Made by a program: the position numbers and the translations under genes
Part shown: piece by piece, positions 25,053 through 34,185 of the stretch
Layout of the letters: each line of letters starts with the position of its first letter
Position numbering within the stretch: the first letter of the stretch is position 1
Source of the DNA: Tolypothrix sp. NIES-4075
GTDB taxonomy: Bacteria > Cyanobacteriota > Cyanobacteriia > Cyanobacteriales > Nostocaceae
DNA length: 64,000 bases
Direction: 5' to 3'
Assembly: GCF_002218085.1 (NCBI RefSeq)
Contig: NZ_BDUC01000002.1
Span: forward strand, 124,001-188,000
Notes under the pieces: model-generated
Database searches by the model: none
Seen by the model: only the letters and a program-made list of their open reading frames with translations
What the model was told of the DNA's origin: nothing

Positions 25053-26506
25053 AATTTTTTGCCTTCCGCTCGATTCGCACCCGGATTATGGCTGGGGCAA
25101 CACTATTAAGTATCGCCCTCGTGGGGTCAGTAGTTTCGGTTTGGGCAAAAACTGAGAGTCACCTTTACCGTCAGGAGAAGTTGAATGAAGCCAAGTTGTT
25201 TTCAAGAGTATTAAGTACTACTTTGTTTAGCAATCATCTGGCAGAAAAGAACTGGAGTCAAATCCGCCTAAATTTAGATTTGCTGATGAAGGAAAACAAA
25301 GACTTTGTATATATTCTGGTGTCTGATGCGCGGATGGACAATCAGATTGTCGGTGCATCTTTGCGAGATTTCCAAGGTCAATATATTCCCGATATTGTTC
25401 CTTTATATGTGACAAATATTGCATTAAATTTATCGGAAAAGCCCAGTATTGTAGATACATTTGTTCTGCGGGATATTCAGTTTTTGGGCATGATGCGGGC
25501 AAAACAAGGCGATCGCGTGATGGAAGTAGCTTCGGATATCCAGACGGTAACAGGTAAAAAGATTGGCACGCTGCGGTTCGGTATTTCTTTACGACAGGTG
25601 GATCGCGTTGTTGCTTATGCGGTAAATCAAGCGCTGATGGTAGGGGCTGTAGGACTTGGCATTGGTTTGCCGTGTGCGTATATTCTCGCAATGCGTTTGA
25701 GTAAGCCGATACTGGAATTGCAGATGAGTGCAATCAAGATTGCTGCCGGGGATTTGCAACATCGCGCTCAAATAGACAGTGTAGATGAAATTGGTATCTT
25801 GGCGGCATCATTTAATGAGATGACGGCTGCATTGCAAGGATCGTTTAGTAAGTTGCAAAGAACGTTAGAATCGTTTGAAAGATTCGTGCCAAATAAGTTT
25901 ATCAGCGCGATCGCTCCAGATGGAATTGAAAATATTCACGTAGGTGTAGCTGTCAAGCGCAACATGACGATTTTGTTTTGCGATATTCGCGGTTACACTT
26001 CGATGTCTGAGGTGATGACACCATTGGAAACTTTTGCGTTTTTAAATGATTACTTGGCTTGTATGGCAAAAGCGATAGATCAAGCCGGCGGATTTATTGA
26101 TAAGTATATTGGTGATGCGATTATGGCTTTGTTTGATGATGAAGCTACAGATGGGGCACTTAAGGCAGCTTCCTTGATGCAGGAAGCGCTATCAAAGTTT
26201 AATTATGAGCGATCCCAAAACAGTTTACCAAAAATCGCTGTCGGAATTGGCATTCATCGCGGCGAAGTAGTAATGGGCACAGTCGGCTATGCTTGTCGCA
26301 TTGATTCTACGGTGGTGGGTGATGCAGTAAATATCGCCTCGCGCATTGAAGGATTGACTAAGCAGTATAATTGTGGAATTTTGGTAACAGAGTCGGTAGT
26401 AAGTAGCTTAAAATACCCAGAATTATTCGCGTTGAAATTAATAGATAATGCAGTCAAGGTGAAGGGTAAAGATGAAGCGATCGCTATTTATGAACTACAA
26501 ATTTAG
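25049..26506 (+). CDS. Membrane adenylate/guanylate cyclase with HAMP domain
   Basis: 485 residues from the ATG at 25049, chosen because it overlaps the upstream stop as ATGA. A longer in-frame start at 24986 lies inside the upstream gene. A first membrane helix (GATLLSIALVGSVVSVWA), a ~150-residue extracytoplasmic sensor and a second helix (ALMVGAVGLGIGLPCAYILA) are followed by HAMP (RLSKPILELQMSAIKIAAGD) and a class III cyclase domain: MTILFCDIRGYTSMSE (metal-binding Asp), IDKYIGDAIMALFDD and VVGDAVNIASRIEGL. It should make cAMP or cGMP; the substrate residues cannot be assigned with certainty. It is coupled to the sulfite-oxidase-like lipoprotein. Confidence 0.93.
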   Translation: MKFFAFRSIRTRIMAGATLLSIALVGSVVSVWAKTESHLYRQEKLNEAKLFSRVLSTTLFSNHLAEKNWSQIRLNLDLLMKENKDFVYILVSDARMDNQIVGASLRDFQGQYIPDIVPLYVTNIALNLSEKPSIVDTFVLRDIQFLGMMRAKQGDRVMEVASDIQTVTGKKIGTLRFGISLRQVDRVVAYAVNQALMVGAVGLGIGLPCAYILAMRLSKPILELQMSAIKIAAGDLQHRAQIDSVDEIGILAASFNEMTAALQGSFSKLQRTLESFERFVPNKFISAIAPDGIENIHVGVAVKRNMTILFCDIRGYTSMSEVMTPLETFAFLNDYLACMAKAIDQAGGFIDKYIGDAIMALFDDEATDGALKAASLMQEALSKFNYERSQNSLPKIAVGIGIHRGEVVMGTVGYACRIDSTVVGDAVNIASRIEGLTKQYNCGILVTESVVSSLKYPELFALKLIDNAVKVKGKDEAIAIYELQI

Positions 26507-26566
26507 GACAAGGGGACATTACCAAGAACGCAATTACCAATGCGATCGCTATCTCCCAACTTCAAA

Positions 26567-27217
26567 TTAAATAATATTATATAGCTTGCAAATTGCTTTC
26601 AAAACTTGCAATAGCTCAATCGAAGATTCTACACGAGTAATATCTAGTTTTGGCAATAATTGATAAATTGGCGGATTTCCTTGCTGGATGTAGACAAACT
26701 GATAATCCATACCGTTAGTAGTTAATCCCCAAACTGATGTTTCTTGTTCTATGCCTTTATAAGCATAAGCGAGCAATTGAGGTAAACCATCAAAAGCATT
26801 GAGGCTACTATTTTTAGCTTCAATCACCAATATCCAAAATGGTGTAGTCGTGGTTCTTCCTTCAGTCTTATTGACTGCCAAAATATCCATTCGTCCTTTG
26901 ACGATTGTATCTTCATCTTCAACGGATATGTCAGCAATATTTTCTTCTAAAGTTATTTTAATCCTCGGATGATAAAAGCCTGCTAACTTCATCAACGGAG
27001 CTAGAAAAAGAAACTTTATTTGTCCTTCGGATATTTTACCTTCTGAATAGTATTCCTGAAAGATATTTCGGATTTGCACTAGTTCTTGCTGTTCAAACTC
27101 TGTTAGAGATTCCAGAGATAGTAATGATGTAAATGAGTTATTGAATTGCTCTTCAAATTTGAAAAGCTGCCGAACTTGTTTTAAGCTGAGATTTCTAGCG
27201 TCTAAAGTTGTAGTCAT
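26567..27217 (-). CDS. Restriction-endonuclease-fold protein (type I R N-terminal-like)
   Basis: 216 residues. The core GRMDILAVNKTEG...FWILVIEAKNSS is a PD-(D/E)xK-like signature (Asp, then E-A-K), followed by GLPQLLAYAYKGIEQETSVW and TNGMDYQFVYI. This arrangement is common in stand-alone cyanobacterial proteins annotated as restriction endonuclease subunit R-like. No helicase or methylase gene is nearby, so it is an orphan and its nuclease activity is only predicted. Confidence 0.7.
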   Translation of the reverse strand: MTTTLDARNLSLKQVRQLFKFEEQFNNSFTSLLSLESLTEFEQQELVQIRNIFQEYYSEGKISEGQIKFLFLAPLMKLAGFYHPRIKITLEENIADISVEDEDTIVKGRMDILAVNKTEGRTTTTPFWILVIEAKNSSLNAFDGLPQLLAYAYKGIEQETSVWGLTTNGMDYQFVYIQQGNPPIYQLLPKLDITRVESSIELLQVLKAICKLYNII

Positions 27218-27643
27218 TGCTTAATTTACTCTCATATTAAATGTAATTTTACAATCAGGCTAGGATAGAAGCAGATGTGAATTATAGATTTTTAGCAGGT
27301 ATAGTCGGAAAGTTGCTCTGCGTAACGCCATTAGCAATCAAGTCCTTTTCAGTTGCTTAGTACAGCATTTCATAAATACGAGCGCGAATTAAATTTTGCA
27401 CTCAAGAGTGCAATGCGATCGCTTCCCGATACAATGCGATCGCCTCAAACTTTCTCCCCCTCCCCCTCTCCCCCTCTCTCCCTCAACGATAAAATTAAGC
27501 TGCGTAGCAGCTTTGTGAAGAGCGTTCTAACCACAGAAAAGCCGTCACGATGCAATAATTCTTAATTTCCCCTCGCAAAATGTTGCGAATCTTGATTTAA
27601 TTGATAGACTTGTAGCTTGTTAGCACAAGACAGATAGCGCCTT
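27218..27643. other. Intergenic region upstream of smc
   Basis: 425 bp. It holds two HIP1 sites 24 bp apart (27417 and 27441), a C-rich tract CTCCCCCTCCCCCTCTCCCC (27460-27482) and a small hairpin AAGCTGC/GCAGCTT at 27497-27513. No credible gene; a 70-codon frame at 27353-27565 runs through the low-complexity tract and is not called. The smc promoter is probably in the last 100 bp. Confidence 0.55.
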
Positions 27644-30600
27644 ATGGTGCATATCAAGCGCGTTGAACTTACCAATTTTAAATCCTTCGGCGGTACTACT
27701 TCTGTCCCTTTACTGCCGGAGTTTACCGTCATTTCTGGTCCAAATGGCTCCGGAAAGTCTAATATCCTAGACGCGCTGCTATTTTGCCTCGGACTTGCGA
27801 GTTCTAAGGGAATGCGAGCCGATCGCCTTCCGGATTTGGTAAATAATACTCAAACGGGTAAAGGACGTTCTACTGTTGAAGCTAGTGTGACGGTGACGTT
27901 TGATTTGGGGGATGAGGATTTCTCACGCAGAGTCGCAGAGTCGCAGAGTGAGGAAGAAAGTCCAGAATTGGAGGATGCAAATCGCACAGTCGCAGAGTCG
28001 CAGAGTGAGGAAGCAGAGTCAGCAATTCCCCACTCCCCCACTCCCCACTCCCCAAAAGATTGGAGTGTGACCCGCAGGTTAAGGGTTACTCATCAAGGTA
28101 CTTATACATCGAATTACTATATTAATGGTGAAGCTTGTACGCTGACGGAGTTACATGAGCAATTAAATGAGTTGCGGATTTATCCTGAAGGTTATAATGT
28201 TGTGTTGCAAGGCGATGTTACCAGCATTATCTCGATGAATGCGCGAGAGCGACGGGAAATTATTGATGAATTGGCTGGGGTAGCGTCGTTCGATCGCAAG
28301 ATTAAACAAGCTAAAGGTACTTTAGACGAAGTTAAGGATAAAGAAGATAGTTGTCGAATTGTTGAGACGGAGTTAACTTCACAACGCGATCGCCTTTCTC
28401 AAGATCGTGCGAAAGCAGAAAAATATCAAAAGCTTCGCACGGAATTTCTAGAAAAGCAATCTTGGGAAGCTGTATTATCATGGCGTACTTTACAAGCGCA
28501 ACAAGAAAGGTTAGCGAATCAAATTCAATCAGGCGATCGCACTTCTACGGATATCTCAACTCAATTAACAACGCTTGCTTCTCAAATCGCTCAAAAAACT
28601 GTTGAGTTGGATGAACTTAATCTACTTGTAAAGGCGTTGGGAGAAGAGGAAGTTTTAGCGGTACAATCTACTTTGGCGACTCAAGAAGCTGAAAGAAAGC
28701 AACTTCAACGTCAGCAAAGTGAGTTAGAAGCAACTTCTCAAGAAACGGCAAAGCGTCTGGAACAACAATCGCAAGAAGTTCAACAATATCAAGTTTCTTT
28801 AGAACAACAATCCCAGCAACAAATTGTAGAGACGCGATTTATCGCGTCTTTACGGTCAGAACGAGATGAAGCGCGACAATGTTTAGAAGGTTCTCGTGAA
28901 GCTGCTGCTCTAATTGCTTCTGCTAGTGAAGCTTGGGTACAGCAACAAACTGCGTTAAACCGTCAAATTGATACTTTGTTGCAATCTTTGGAACCGCAAC
29001 GCACTGAACAAGCGCAACTTAGAGAACGCAATAATCAATTACAAGAACTAATTCAAGAACAAAGTCTGTTAATTGAACGTGATGAACCGAACTTAGCAGA
29101 AAAGCAAGCTGAATGTACGCGACTGGAAGCAGAATTTAATGCTTCTAGCGAACCGATTCAAAATTTAGCGCAAACTTTAGTCGCTACAGATCAAGAATTG
29201 CTACTTCAACAAGAAACGCAAAAAAGGTTACTTTCTGAACAACGTGAAAAACAACGTTCTTTAGATAAATTAGAAGCACAAGTTGCCGCACAGCAAGAAG
29301 TTCAAGGAACTCAAGCAAGTAAAGTTATTTTACAATCGGGAATGCCGGGAGTATGCGGGTTAGTTGTACAGTTAGGAAAAGTGGAACCGCGCTATCAACT
29401 CGCTTTAGAAATTTGTGCTGGTGGACGTTTGGGACATATTGTAGTAGAAGATGATAGCATCGCCGCAGCGGGAATTGAACTGCTCAAACAAAAGCGTGCG
29501 GGGAGAGCAACTTTTTTACCGTTAAATAAAATTCACGCATCTAAATATGTTCAAGATGCAACGTTGCGTTATGCAAACGGGTTTGTCGATTATGCGGTGA
29601 ATTTGGTTGAATGCGATCGCCGTTATCGAGATATATTCAACTATGTTTTCGGTAATACGGTCGTGTTTGACTCGATTGAGCAAGCACGCAAGCAGTTAGG
29701 ATTATACCGCATTGTCACTCTCCAAGGCGAATTGTTGGAAACGAGCGGTGCGATGACTGGGGGAAGCAACACGCAGCGATCGGCTTTACGATTTGGTACG
29801 GTGGAAGCTGCGGAATCTGATGAAGTTATTGCTTTGAAAAATCGCTTAAATGAAATTGAGCGCGTTTTAGAACGTTGTGGTGAAGCGATAAATACTCTCT
29901 CAGTTAGAAGTAAAAGACTTTCGCAAGAGGTGACAGAAGCACGTCAAGCGAAAAGAGAACAACAACTGCAATTAGAGCAGTTACAAAAAGAAATAAAAAG
30001 TTTGACCATACAATTAGAAGGAACGCGATCGCAGCTTTCGCAAAACAGCGAAAAGTTAAGCGTTGCTCAAACCCGTTTGGATGTGTTAGATCGGGAATTA
30101 CCAGGGCAAGAACATCAACTGCAACAATTGCGACACGCTTTATCTGAGTTGGAAGCGTCGCAAACTCCCAGCGAATGGCAAGAAATTCAAGCGACGATAA
30201 AAACTCAAGAGCAACAATTGCAACAACGCGAAACAGCGTTAAGAGAAGCCGAACAAAGATTAAAAAATCTCGAAAATCAGCAGCAGCGTTTGCAAGAAAA
30301 AATTGAAGAAGGGGAACAGCGAATAAGCGAGTATCAAAGGCAACAAACATCATGTAGAGACGCGATATATCGTGTCTCTACACAAATGACAGCGATTAAT
30401 GAAGAAATTAGTCAAACCCGCGCCAAATTGAGCGAACTGGAAGCTAATTTAGGAGAAGAGAAACAAAAACGCGATCGCGCAGAACAAGAATTGCGATCTG
30501 CCTTACTGCGTCAGCAACAATTACAATGGGAACTGGAAAAACTACAAGAAACTCAACAAACAAGACGGGAGGAATTAGCAGCAGTTAGAGAGCAGCTGCA

Positions 30601-31315
30601 AATTGTAGCCCCAGAATTGCCTAGCCCTTTACCAGAAGTACCCGATAAAGTAGACTTAGAAGAATTGCAGAAAGAATTGCGATCGCTTTCTAAACGCTTG
30701 CAAGCGATGGAACCAGTGAACATGCTCGCGCTGGAAGAATACGAACGCACTTCACAGCGTCTTCAGGAACTTACAGAAAAATTACAAACATTAGAAGGCG
30801 AACGCACCGAATTACTTTTGCGGATAGAAAATTTTACCACATTGCGGCAACGCGCTTTTAGAGAAGCGTTTGACGCGGTGAATGAAAACTTTCAATCAAT
30901 ATTTGCTACGCTTTCTGAAGGTGACGGCTACTTGCAACTTGAAGATCCCGAAGATCCATTTAGCAGCGGATTGAATCTAGTTGCCCATCCCAAAGGTAAA
31001 CCCGTACAGAGACTAGCTTCGATGTCTGGGGGAGAAAAATCTCTGACAGCGTTGAGCTTTATTTTTGCCCTGCAACGCTATCGCCCATCGCCATTTTACG
31101 CCTTTGACGAAGTAGATATGTTTCTAGATGGAGCAAACGTAGAACGATTAGCTAAAATGATTAAGCAACAGGCGCAACAAGCACAATTTATAGTTGTTAG
31201 TTTGCGGCGTCCGATGATAGAATCAGCCGAACGCACAATTGGCGTTACTCAAGCACGAGGAGCTTACACCCAGGTTTTAGGCATTAAGTTGCCATCAGAC
31301 CATACATCGGCTTGA
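27644..31315 (+). CDS. smc: Chromosome segregation protein SMC
   Basis: 1223 residues, the usual SMC layout. N-terminal ATPase half with Walker A GPNGSGKSNILDALLFCLG (about 32-50), a coiled coil, the hinge at about 560-680 (GMPGVCGLVVQLGKVEPRYQ, GRATFLPLNKI), a second coiled coil and the C-terminal half with signature SMSGGEKSLTALSFIFALQ and Walker B FYAFDEVDMFLDGANVERL. SMC dimers with kleisin partners organise and separate chromosomes. Odd points: residues about 92-138 are a low-complexity insert between FDLGDEDF and DWSVTRRLRVTHQG, and two palindromic genome repeats are read in frame in the coils (28826-28853 and 30353-30382). The ATPase motifs are intact, so the protein is probably functional. 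Confidence 0.95.
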   Translation: MVHIKRVELTNFKSFGGTTSVPLLPEFTVISGPNGSGKSNILDALLFCLGLASSKGMRADRLPDLVNNTQTGKGRSTVEASVTVTFDLGDEDFSRRVAESQSEEESPELEDANRTVAESQSEEAESAIPHSPTPHSPKDWSVTRRLRVTHQGTYTSNYYINGEACTLTELHEQLNELRIYPEGYNVVLQGDVTSIISMNARERREIIDELAGVASFDRKIKQAKGTLDEVKDKEDSCRIVETELTSQRDRLSQDRAKAEKYQKLRTEFLEKQSWEAVLSWRTLQAQQERLANQIQSGDRTSTDISTQLTTLASQIAQKTVELDELNLLVKALGEEEVLAVQSTLATQEAERKQLQRQQSELEATSQETAKRLEQQSQEVQQYQVSLEQQSQQQIVETRFIASLRSERDEARQCLEGSREAAALIASASEAWVQQQTALNRQIDTLLQSLEPQRTEQAQLRERNNQLQELIQEQSLLIERDEPNLAEKQAECTRLEAEFNASSEPIQNLAQTLVATDQELLLQQETQKRLLSEQREKQRSLDKLEAQVAAQQEVQGTQASKVILQSGMPGVCGLVVQLGKVEPRYQLALEICAGGRLGHIVVEDDSIAAAGIELLKQKRAGRATFLPLNKIHASKYVQDATLRYANGFVDYAVNLVECDRRYRDIFNYVFGNTVVFDSIEQARKQLGLYRIVTLQGELLETSGAMTGGSNTQRSALRFGTVEAAESDEVIALKNRLNEIERVLERCGEAINTLSVRSKRLSQEVTEARQAKREQQLQLEQLQKEIKSLTIQLEGTRSQLSQNSEKLSVAQTRLDVLDRELPGQEHQLQQLRHALSELEASQTPSEWQEIQATIKTQEQQLQQRETALREAEQRLKNLENQQQRLQEKIEEGEQRISEYQRQQTSCRDAIYRVSTQMTAINEEISQTRAKLSELEANLGEEKQKRDRAEQELRSALLRQQQLQWELEKLQETQQTRREELAAVREQLQIVAPELPSPLPEVPDKVDLEELQKELRSLSKRLQAMEPVNMLALEEYERTSQRLQELTEKLQTLEGERTELLLRIENFTTLRQRAFREAFDAVNENFQSIFATLSEGDGYLQLEDPEDPFSSGLNLVAHPKGKPVQRLASMSGGEKSLTALSFIFALQRYRPSPFYAFDEVDMFLDGANVERLAKMIKQQAQQAQFIVVSLRRPMIESAERTIGVTQARGAYTQVLGIKLPSDHTSA
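27919..28057 (+). repeat. Low-complexity repeat insert inside smc
   Basis: CGCAGAGTCGCAGAGTGAGG-type units occur twice (about 27928-27953 and 27985-28012), followed by a CCCCACTCCCCCACTCCCCA tract. These are the same sorts of short tandem repeats that fill intergenic regions of this window. They are read in frame as VAESQSEEE...VAESQSEEA...IPHSPTPHSP. Confidence 0.85.
28826..28853 (+). repeat. Palindromic GAGACGCGAT repeat inside smc (1)
   Basis: GTAGAGACGCGAT and ATCGCGTCTTTAC pair with one mismatch around a TT loop, read in frame as ETRFIASL. The same palindrome is found intergenically at 31329-31356. Confidence 0.8.
30353..30382 (+). repeat. Palindromic GAGACGCGAT repeat inside smc (2)
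   Basis: TGTAGAGACGCGATA and TATCGTGTCTCTACA pair with one mismatch and no loop. Read in frame as CRDAIYRVST in the second coiled coil. Confidence 0.8.
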
Positions 31316-31328
31316 TTTTTTGTTAACA

Positions 31329-31356
31329 GTAGAGACGCGATTAATCGCGTCTGTAC
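31329..31356 (+). terminator. Hairpin after smc (GAGACGCGAT repeat)
   Basis: AGACGCGATT directly followed by AATCGCGTCT gives a perfect 20-bp palindrome 17 bp after the smc stop. It is a member of the same repeat family as the two copies inside smc and may terminate smc transcription. Confidence 0.6.
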
Positions 31357-31403
31357 AATAGTATATATATTAACCGGATTCGAGATCAGGACTCGGCAAG
31401 CGA

Positions 31404-32390
31404 ATGACCTCTGAACAAATAATTAGACGCTCTGATATTTTAAACACCCAGGTAATCACCCGCGACAACGCCAAACGGCTAGGAATCGTCAGTCAAGTTT
31501 GGGTAGACATAGACCAAAGAGAGGTTGTGGCTCTTAGTTTGCGAGATAGCCTGATCTCTGTTTCGGGTATTCCGCGCTACATGTACCTCAACAGCATCAG
31601 TCAGTTTGGCGATGCCATCCTAGTTGACAACGAGGATGCAATAGAAGATGTAGAGGTTGATCTTTACAGCAACCTAGTTAACTGGGAAGTAATTACAGAA
31701 ACCGGCGAAGTATTAGGTAGAGTGCGGGGCTTCAAATTCAACGGCGAAACAGGTAAAATTTACTCAATCGTCATCGCCTCTTTGGGATTACCACAAATTC
31801 CCGATCAATTCCTCAGCACCTACGAATTGCCAGTTGAAGAAATCGTCAGCACCGGTCCCAACAGATTGATTGTCTTTGAAGGTGCTGAAGAAAGGGTGAA
31901 TCAATTATCAGTCGGTTTGCTGGAACGTCTCGGTATCGGCAAAGCACCTTGGGAACGCGATGCAGACGAAGCTTATGATTATCAGCCTCGCGCAGTCACA
32001 CCAGACAAACAACTGCCCAGCGGAGTACCTTTACAGCCACCCAAGCCAAAAGTTCGCACACCCGAACCGGTAGCGCAAGAATGGGACGAAGACTATATCG
32101 AGGAAGAAGTCCCCGTGCGTCGTGTTGTTGAAGCCAGACAATATGAGTCAATTCAGTACGAAGAAGACGACGAAGAAGATAACTGGAGTGAAGCGACGGG
32201 TAAAGACAAATATCAAAAACCGATTAGTTACGAAGCCAAACCCGTCAACAACAAACCATACACCGACGACTACGACGATTACGACGACGATTTAGACAGC
32301 GACGCTTGGGATGATGCACCAAAGCCGATAAATATTCCCAAGAAAGTTAAAGAAAGACAGCCAGAATACGAAGAAGAAGGCGGATATTAA
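31404..32390 (+). CDS. PRC-barrel domain protein with acidic tail
   Basis: 328 residues. Two PRC-barrel-like units are visible: RRSDILNTQVITRDNAKRLG with VWVDIDQREVVALSLRD, and WEVITETGEVLGRVRGFKFN with IYSIVIASLG. The C-terminal third is rich in Asp, Glu and Tyr (DDYDDYDDDLDSDAWDD) and likely disordered. PRC barrels occur in photosystem-assembly and RNA-processing proteins; in cyanobacteria such proteins are conserved but poorly characterised. It lies 88 bp behind smc and may share its transcript unless the hairpin at 31329 terminates. Confidence 0.85.
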   Translation: MTSEQIIRRSDILNTQVITRDNAKRLGIVSQVWVDIDQREVVALSLRDSLISVSGIPRYMYLNSISQFGDAILVDNEDAIEDVEVDLYSNLVNWEVITETGEVLGRVRGFKFNGETGKIYSIVIASLGLPQIPDQFLSTYELPVEEIVSTGPNRLIVFEGAEERVNQLSVGLLERLGIGKAPWERDADEAYDYQPRAVTPDKQLPSGVPLQPPKPKVRTPEPVAQEWDEDYIEEEVPVRRVVEARQYESIQYEEDDEEDNWSEATGKDKYQKPISYEAKPVNNKPYTDDYDDYDDDLDSDAWDDAPKPINIPKKVKERQPEYEEEGGY

Positions 32391-32401
32391 GTTTTTTATC
32401 G

Positions 32402-32448
32402 TTCCCAGGCTCCAGCCTGGGAATGTTTTTTAAGAGGCTTTGCCTCTT
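32402..32448 (+). terminator. Tandem hairpins after the PRC-barrel gene
   Basis: TTCCCAGGCT/AGCCTGGGAA forms a perfect 10-bp stem with a 2-nt loop (32402-32423), followed by TGTTTTT, a classical intrinsic terminator. A second hairpin AAGAGGC/GCCTCTT follows at 32432-32448. The first is 11 bp after the stop at 32390. Confidence 0.85.
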
Positions 32449-32475
32449 CCAAGATTCCCTCACTAAGCGAAGGGT

Positions 32476-32492
32476 GGGGCTATACAAACGTT
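32476..32492 (+). repeat. 17-bp inverted repeat, left arm
   Basis: GGGGCTATACAAACGTT; exact reverse complement at 34617-34633. The pair brackets the PQQ beta-propeller gene. Confidence 0.8.
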
Positions 32493-32505
32493 TGCCCGCT
32501 GCTCT

Positions 32506-34185
32506 CTATTTGGAGACTGTGAATGCGTATAGCTTATTATTAAACGTGCCTTTGCCGTAGCGGCTGTAGCCGGAACCCCAATACACCGTACCATTAACCA
32601 CCGCAGCACCTGCAACCACTGACCCCCCGCTGTTAAAACCCCAGAGAATTTTACCAGTCTTTGCCTCCAATGCATACATGTTATTCGAGTTTTGCCCTGA
32701 TGCCATTGAGCCAGCATACACTACTCCATTCGCTACCGTCATTGGACCCTCATCCTTCGCACCTGCTGGGTCCGCAATTTGCCAGATAATCTTGCCAGTC
32801 GCTGCGTCGAGCGCACTCCATGACCCAGCTGTGGTAGTCTCACCCGAAGGTTGTAGCTTGTACTCCTGGGATTGGGTGTTTACGATCGCGGCATAAATTT
32901 GTTGACCATCCGTGGCTGAACCCCACTGGATTCCACCCGTTGTGCCACCAGGACCAACGATTTGGCTCCAGACGACTTGCCCGCTATCCGGGTCAAGCGC
33001 CCAAAAGACGCCGCTCTTCTGCCCAGCGCCAACTAAGTCGCGCGGTTGTCCCGCATTTTTAACGGTAAATAGCATTGGTGCTTGAGCGAAATCATAATCC
33101 CCTCCTTGGGGGTCAGGGCAATTCGGCGCACTGCCAAACTGGCAGGCAACATTCCACGTATCGTACCCCTCCAGCTTATTCGACCACTTAATCGCGCCGG
33201 TATCGAGATCAAGTGCCATGATCGCGTCAATATGATTGTTGGGATCGAGGCATTGCGACTGATCGCTGGGCGTTGGCGCTCTTAGATTGGCGATGCAATC
33301 TTTTGCCGTCTGGGGCACTTCATAGTTATTGCCTGTTGCAATATATACTGACTTTCGCTTCGGGTCGATTGCTGGTGTACTGCCCCACACTCCTGCGCCT
33401 GAGTAGCCACCGGGTAGACCACCGTTGTCCGGTACCATGTAGGTCTTCCACAATATCTTTCCGGTGGTCAAATTGACTGATGCCATGCTGCCACGGAAGG
33501 TGCAGCATTGGTAATTTGGATTTACGAAAGGGTCTCCCTCCTCCAGTGAGGCAACCCCAACGTATACACGGTTGCGATAAATTGCTGGCGACTGAGTGAT
33601 GACAGCGCTTGGATGAGAGTCAAGTTTTGTCTTCCAGATTAGCTTGCCCGTATCTTTATTAATTGCCATCAGGTAGGCACCTCCCTGGCTGCCGATAATC
33701 ACTTTGTTTCCCTTGACCGCTGGACTTGTGCGCGAGATCGCTGTTGGGATAGTTGAGTAAGGTGTGTTCGTGCTCGCTTCTGGGATACTTGGGTCACTAA
33801 TGTAGTTGGCGATAGTATTTGACCAAATCTGAGCACCCGTCTGTGCATCGATCTTGAACAAGTTTCCAGCCCAGTCAGGCAGGTATATAGCTCCATCTAC
33901 AACCGCCGGTGTCGCTGATATCTCACCACCTGTAGTAAAAACCCATTTGGGGGATAAGGAAGCTACGTTCTCTGGTTTGAGATATCTCTCAGTCGCTTGA
34001 TTGCGGGTATTGTTTAAGTTCTGACCACCCAACTTCCACTCGCCACCTAACTTCCACTCGCCATCCCACTTCCACTGACCATCATTAGCACGAGTAACAA
34101 TTGTTGGCACGAGTAGTATCGATGCCATTGTAACAATTCCAACTGCTCGAAGGCAAAACGAATAACTTTTAGTCACCATTACCAA
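32506..34185 (-). CDS. PQQ-type beta-propeller protein, polyvinyl alcohol dehydrogenase-like
   Basis: 559 residues with a signal peptide (RAVGIVTMASILLVPTIVTRA). A short repeat WKWDGEWKLGGEWKLGGQN precedes an eight-bladed PQQ-like propeller with blade motifs such as GAIYLPDWAGNLFKIDAQTG, NKDTGKLIWKT, LTTGKILWKTYM and LDAATGKIIWQIADPAG. The nearest family I recognise is polyvinyl-alcohol dehydrogenase/quinoprotein alcohol dehydrogenase, but I see no cytochrome c CxxCH motif. A dithiol-like CCTF is present (NYQCCTFRGS). Its base composition looks more GC-rich than its neighbours, and it is flanked by 17-bp inverted repeats, both compatible with acquisition. Substrate unknown. Confidence 0.8.
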   Translation of the reverse strand: MVMVTKSYSFCLRAVGIVTMASILLVPTIVTRANDGQWKWDGEWKLGGEWKLGGQNLNNTRNQATERYLKPENVASLSPKWVFTTGGEISATPAVVDGAIYLPDWAGNLFKIDAQTGAQIWSNTIANYISDPSIPEASTNTPYSTIPTAISRTSPAVKGNKVIIGSQGGAYLMAINKDTGKLIWKTKLDSHPSAVITQSPAIYRNRVYVGVASLEEGDPFVNPNYQCCTFRGSMASVNLTTGKILWKTYMVPDNGGLPGGYSGAGVWGSTPAIDPKRKSVYIATGNNYEVPQTAKDCIANLRAPTPSDQSQCLDPNNHIDAIMALDLDTGAIKWSNKLEGYDTWNVACQFGSAPNCPDPQGGDYDFAQAPMLFTVKNAGQPRDLVGAGQKSGVFWALDPDSGQVVWSQIVGPGGTTGGIQWGSATDGQQIYAAIVNTQSQEYKLQPSGETTTAGSWSALDAATGKIIWQIADPAGAKDEGPMTVANGVVYAGSMASGQNSNNMYALEAKTGKILWGFNSGGSVVAGAAVVNGTVYWGSGYSRYGKGTFNNKLYAFTVSK

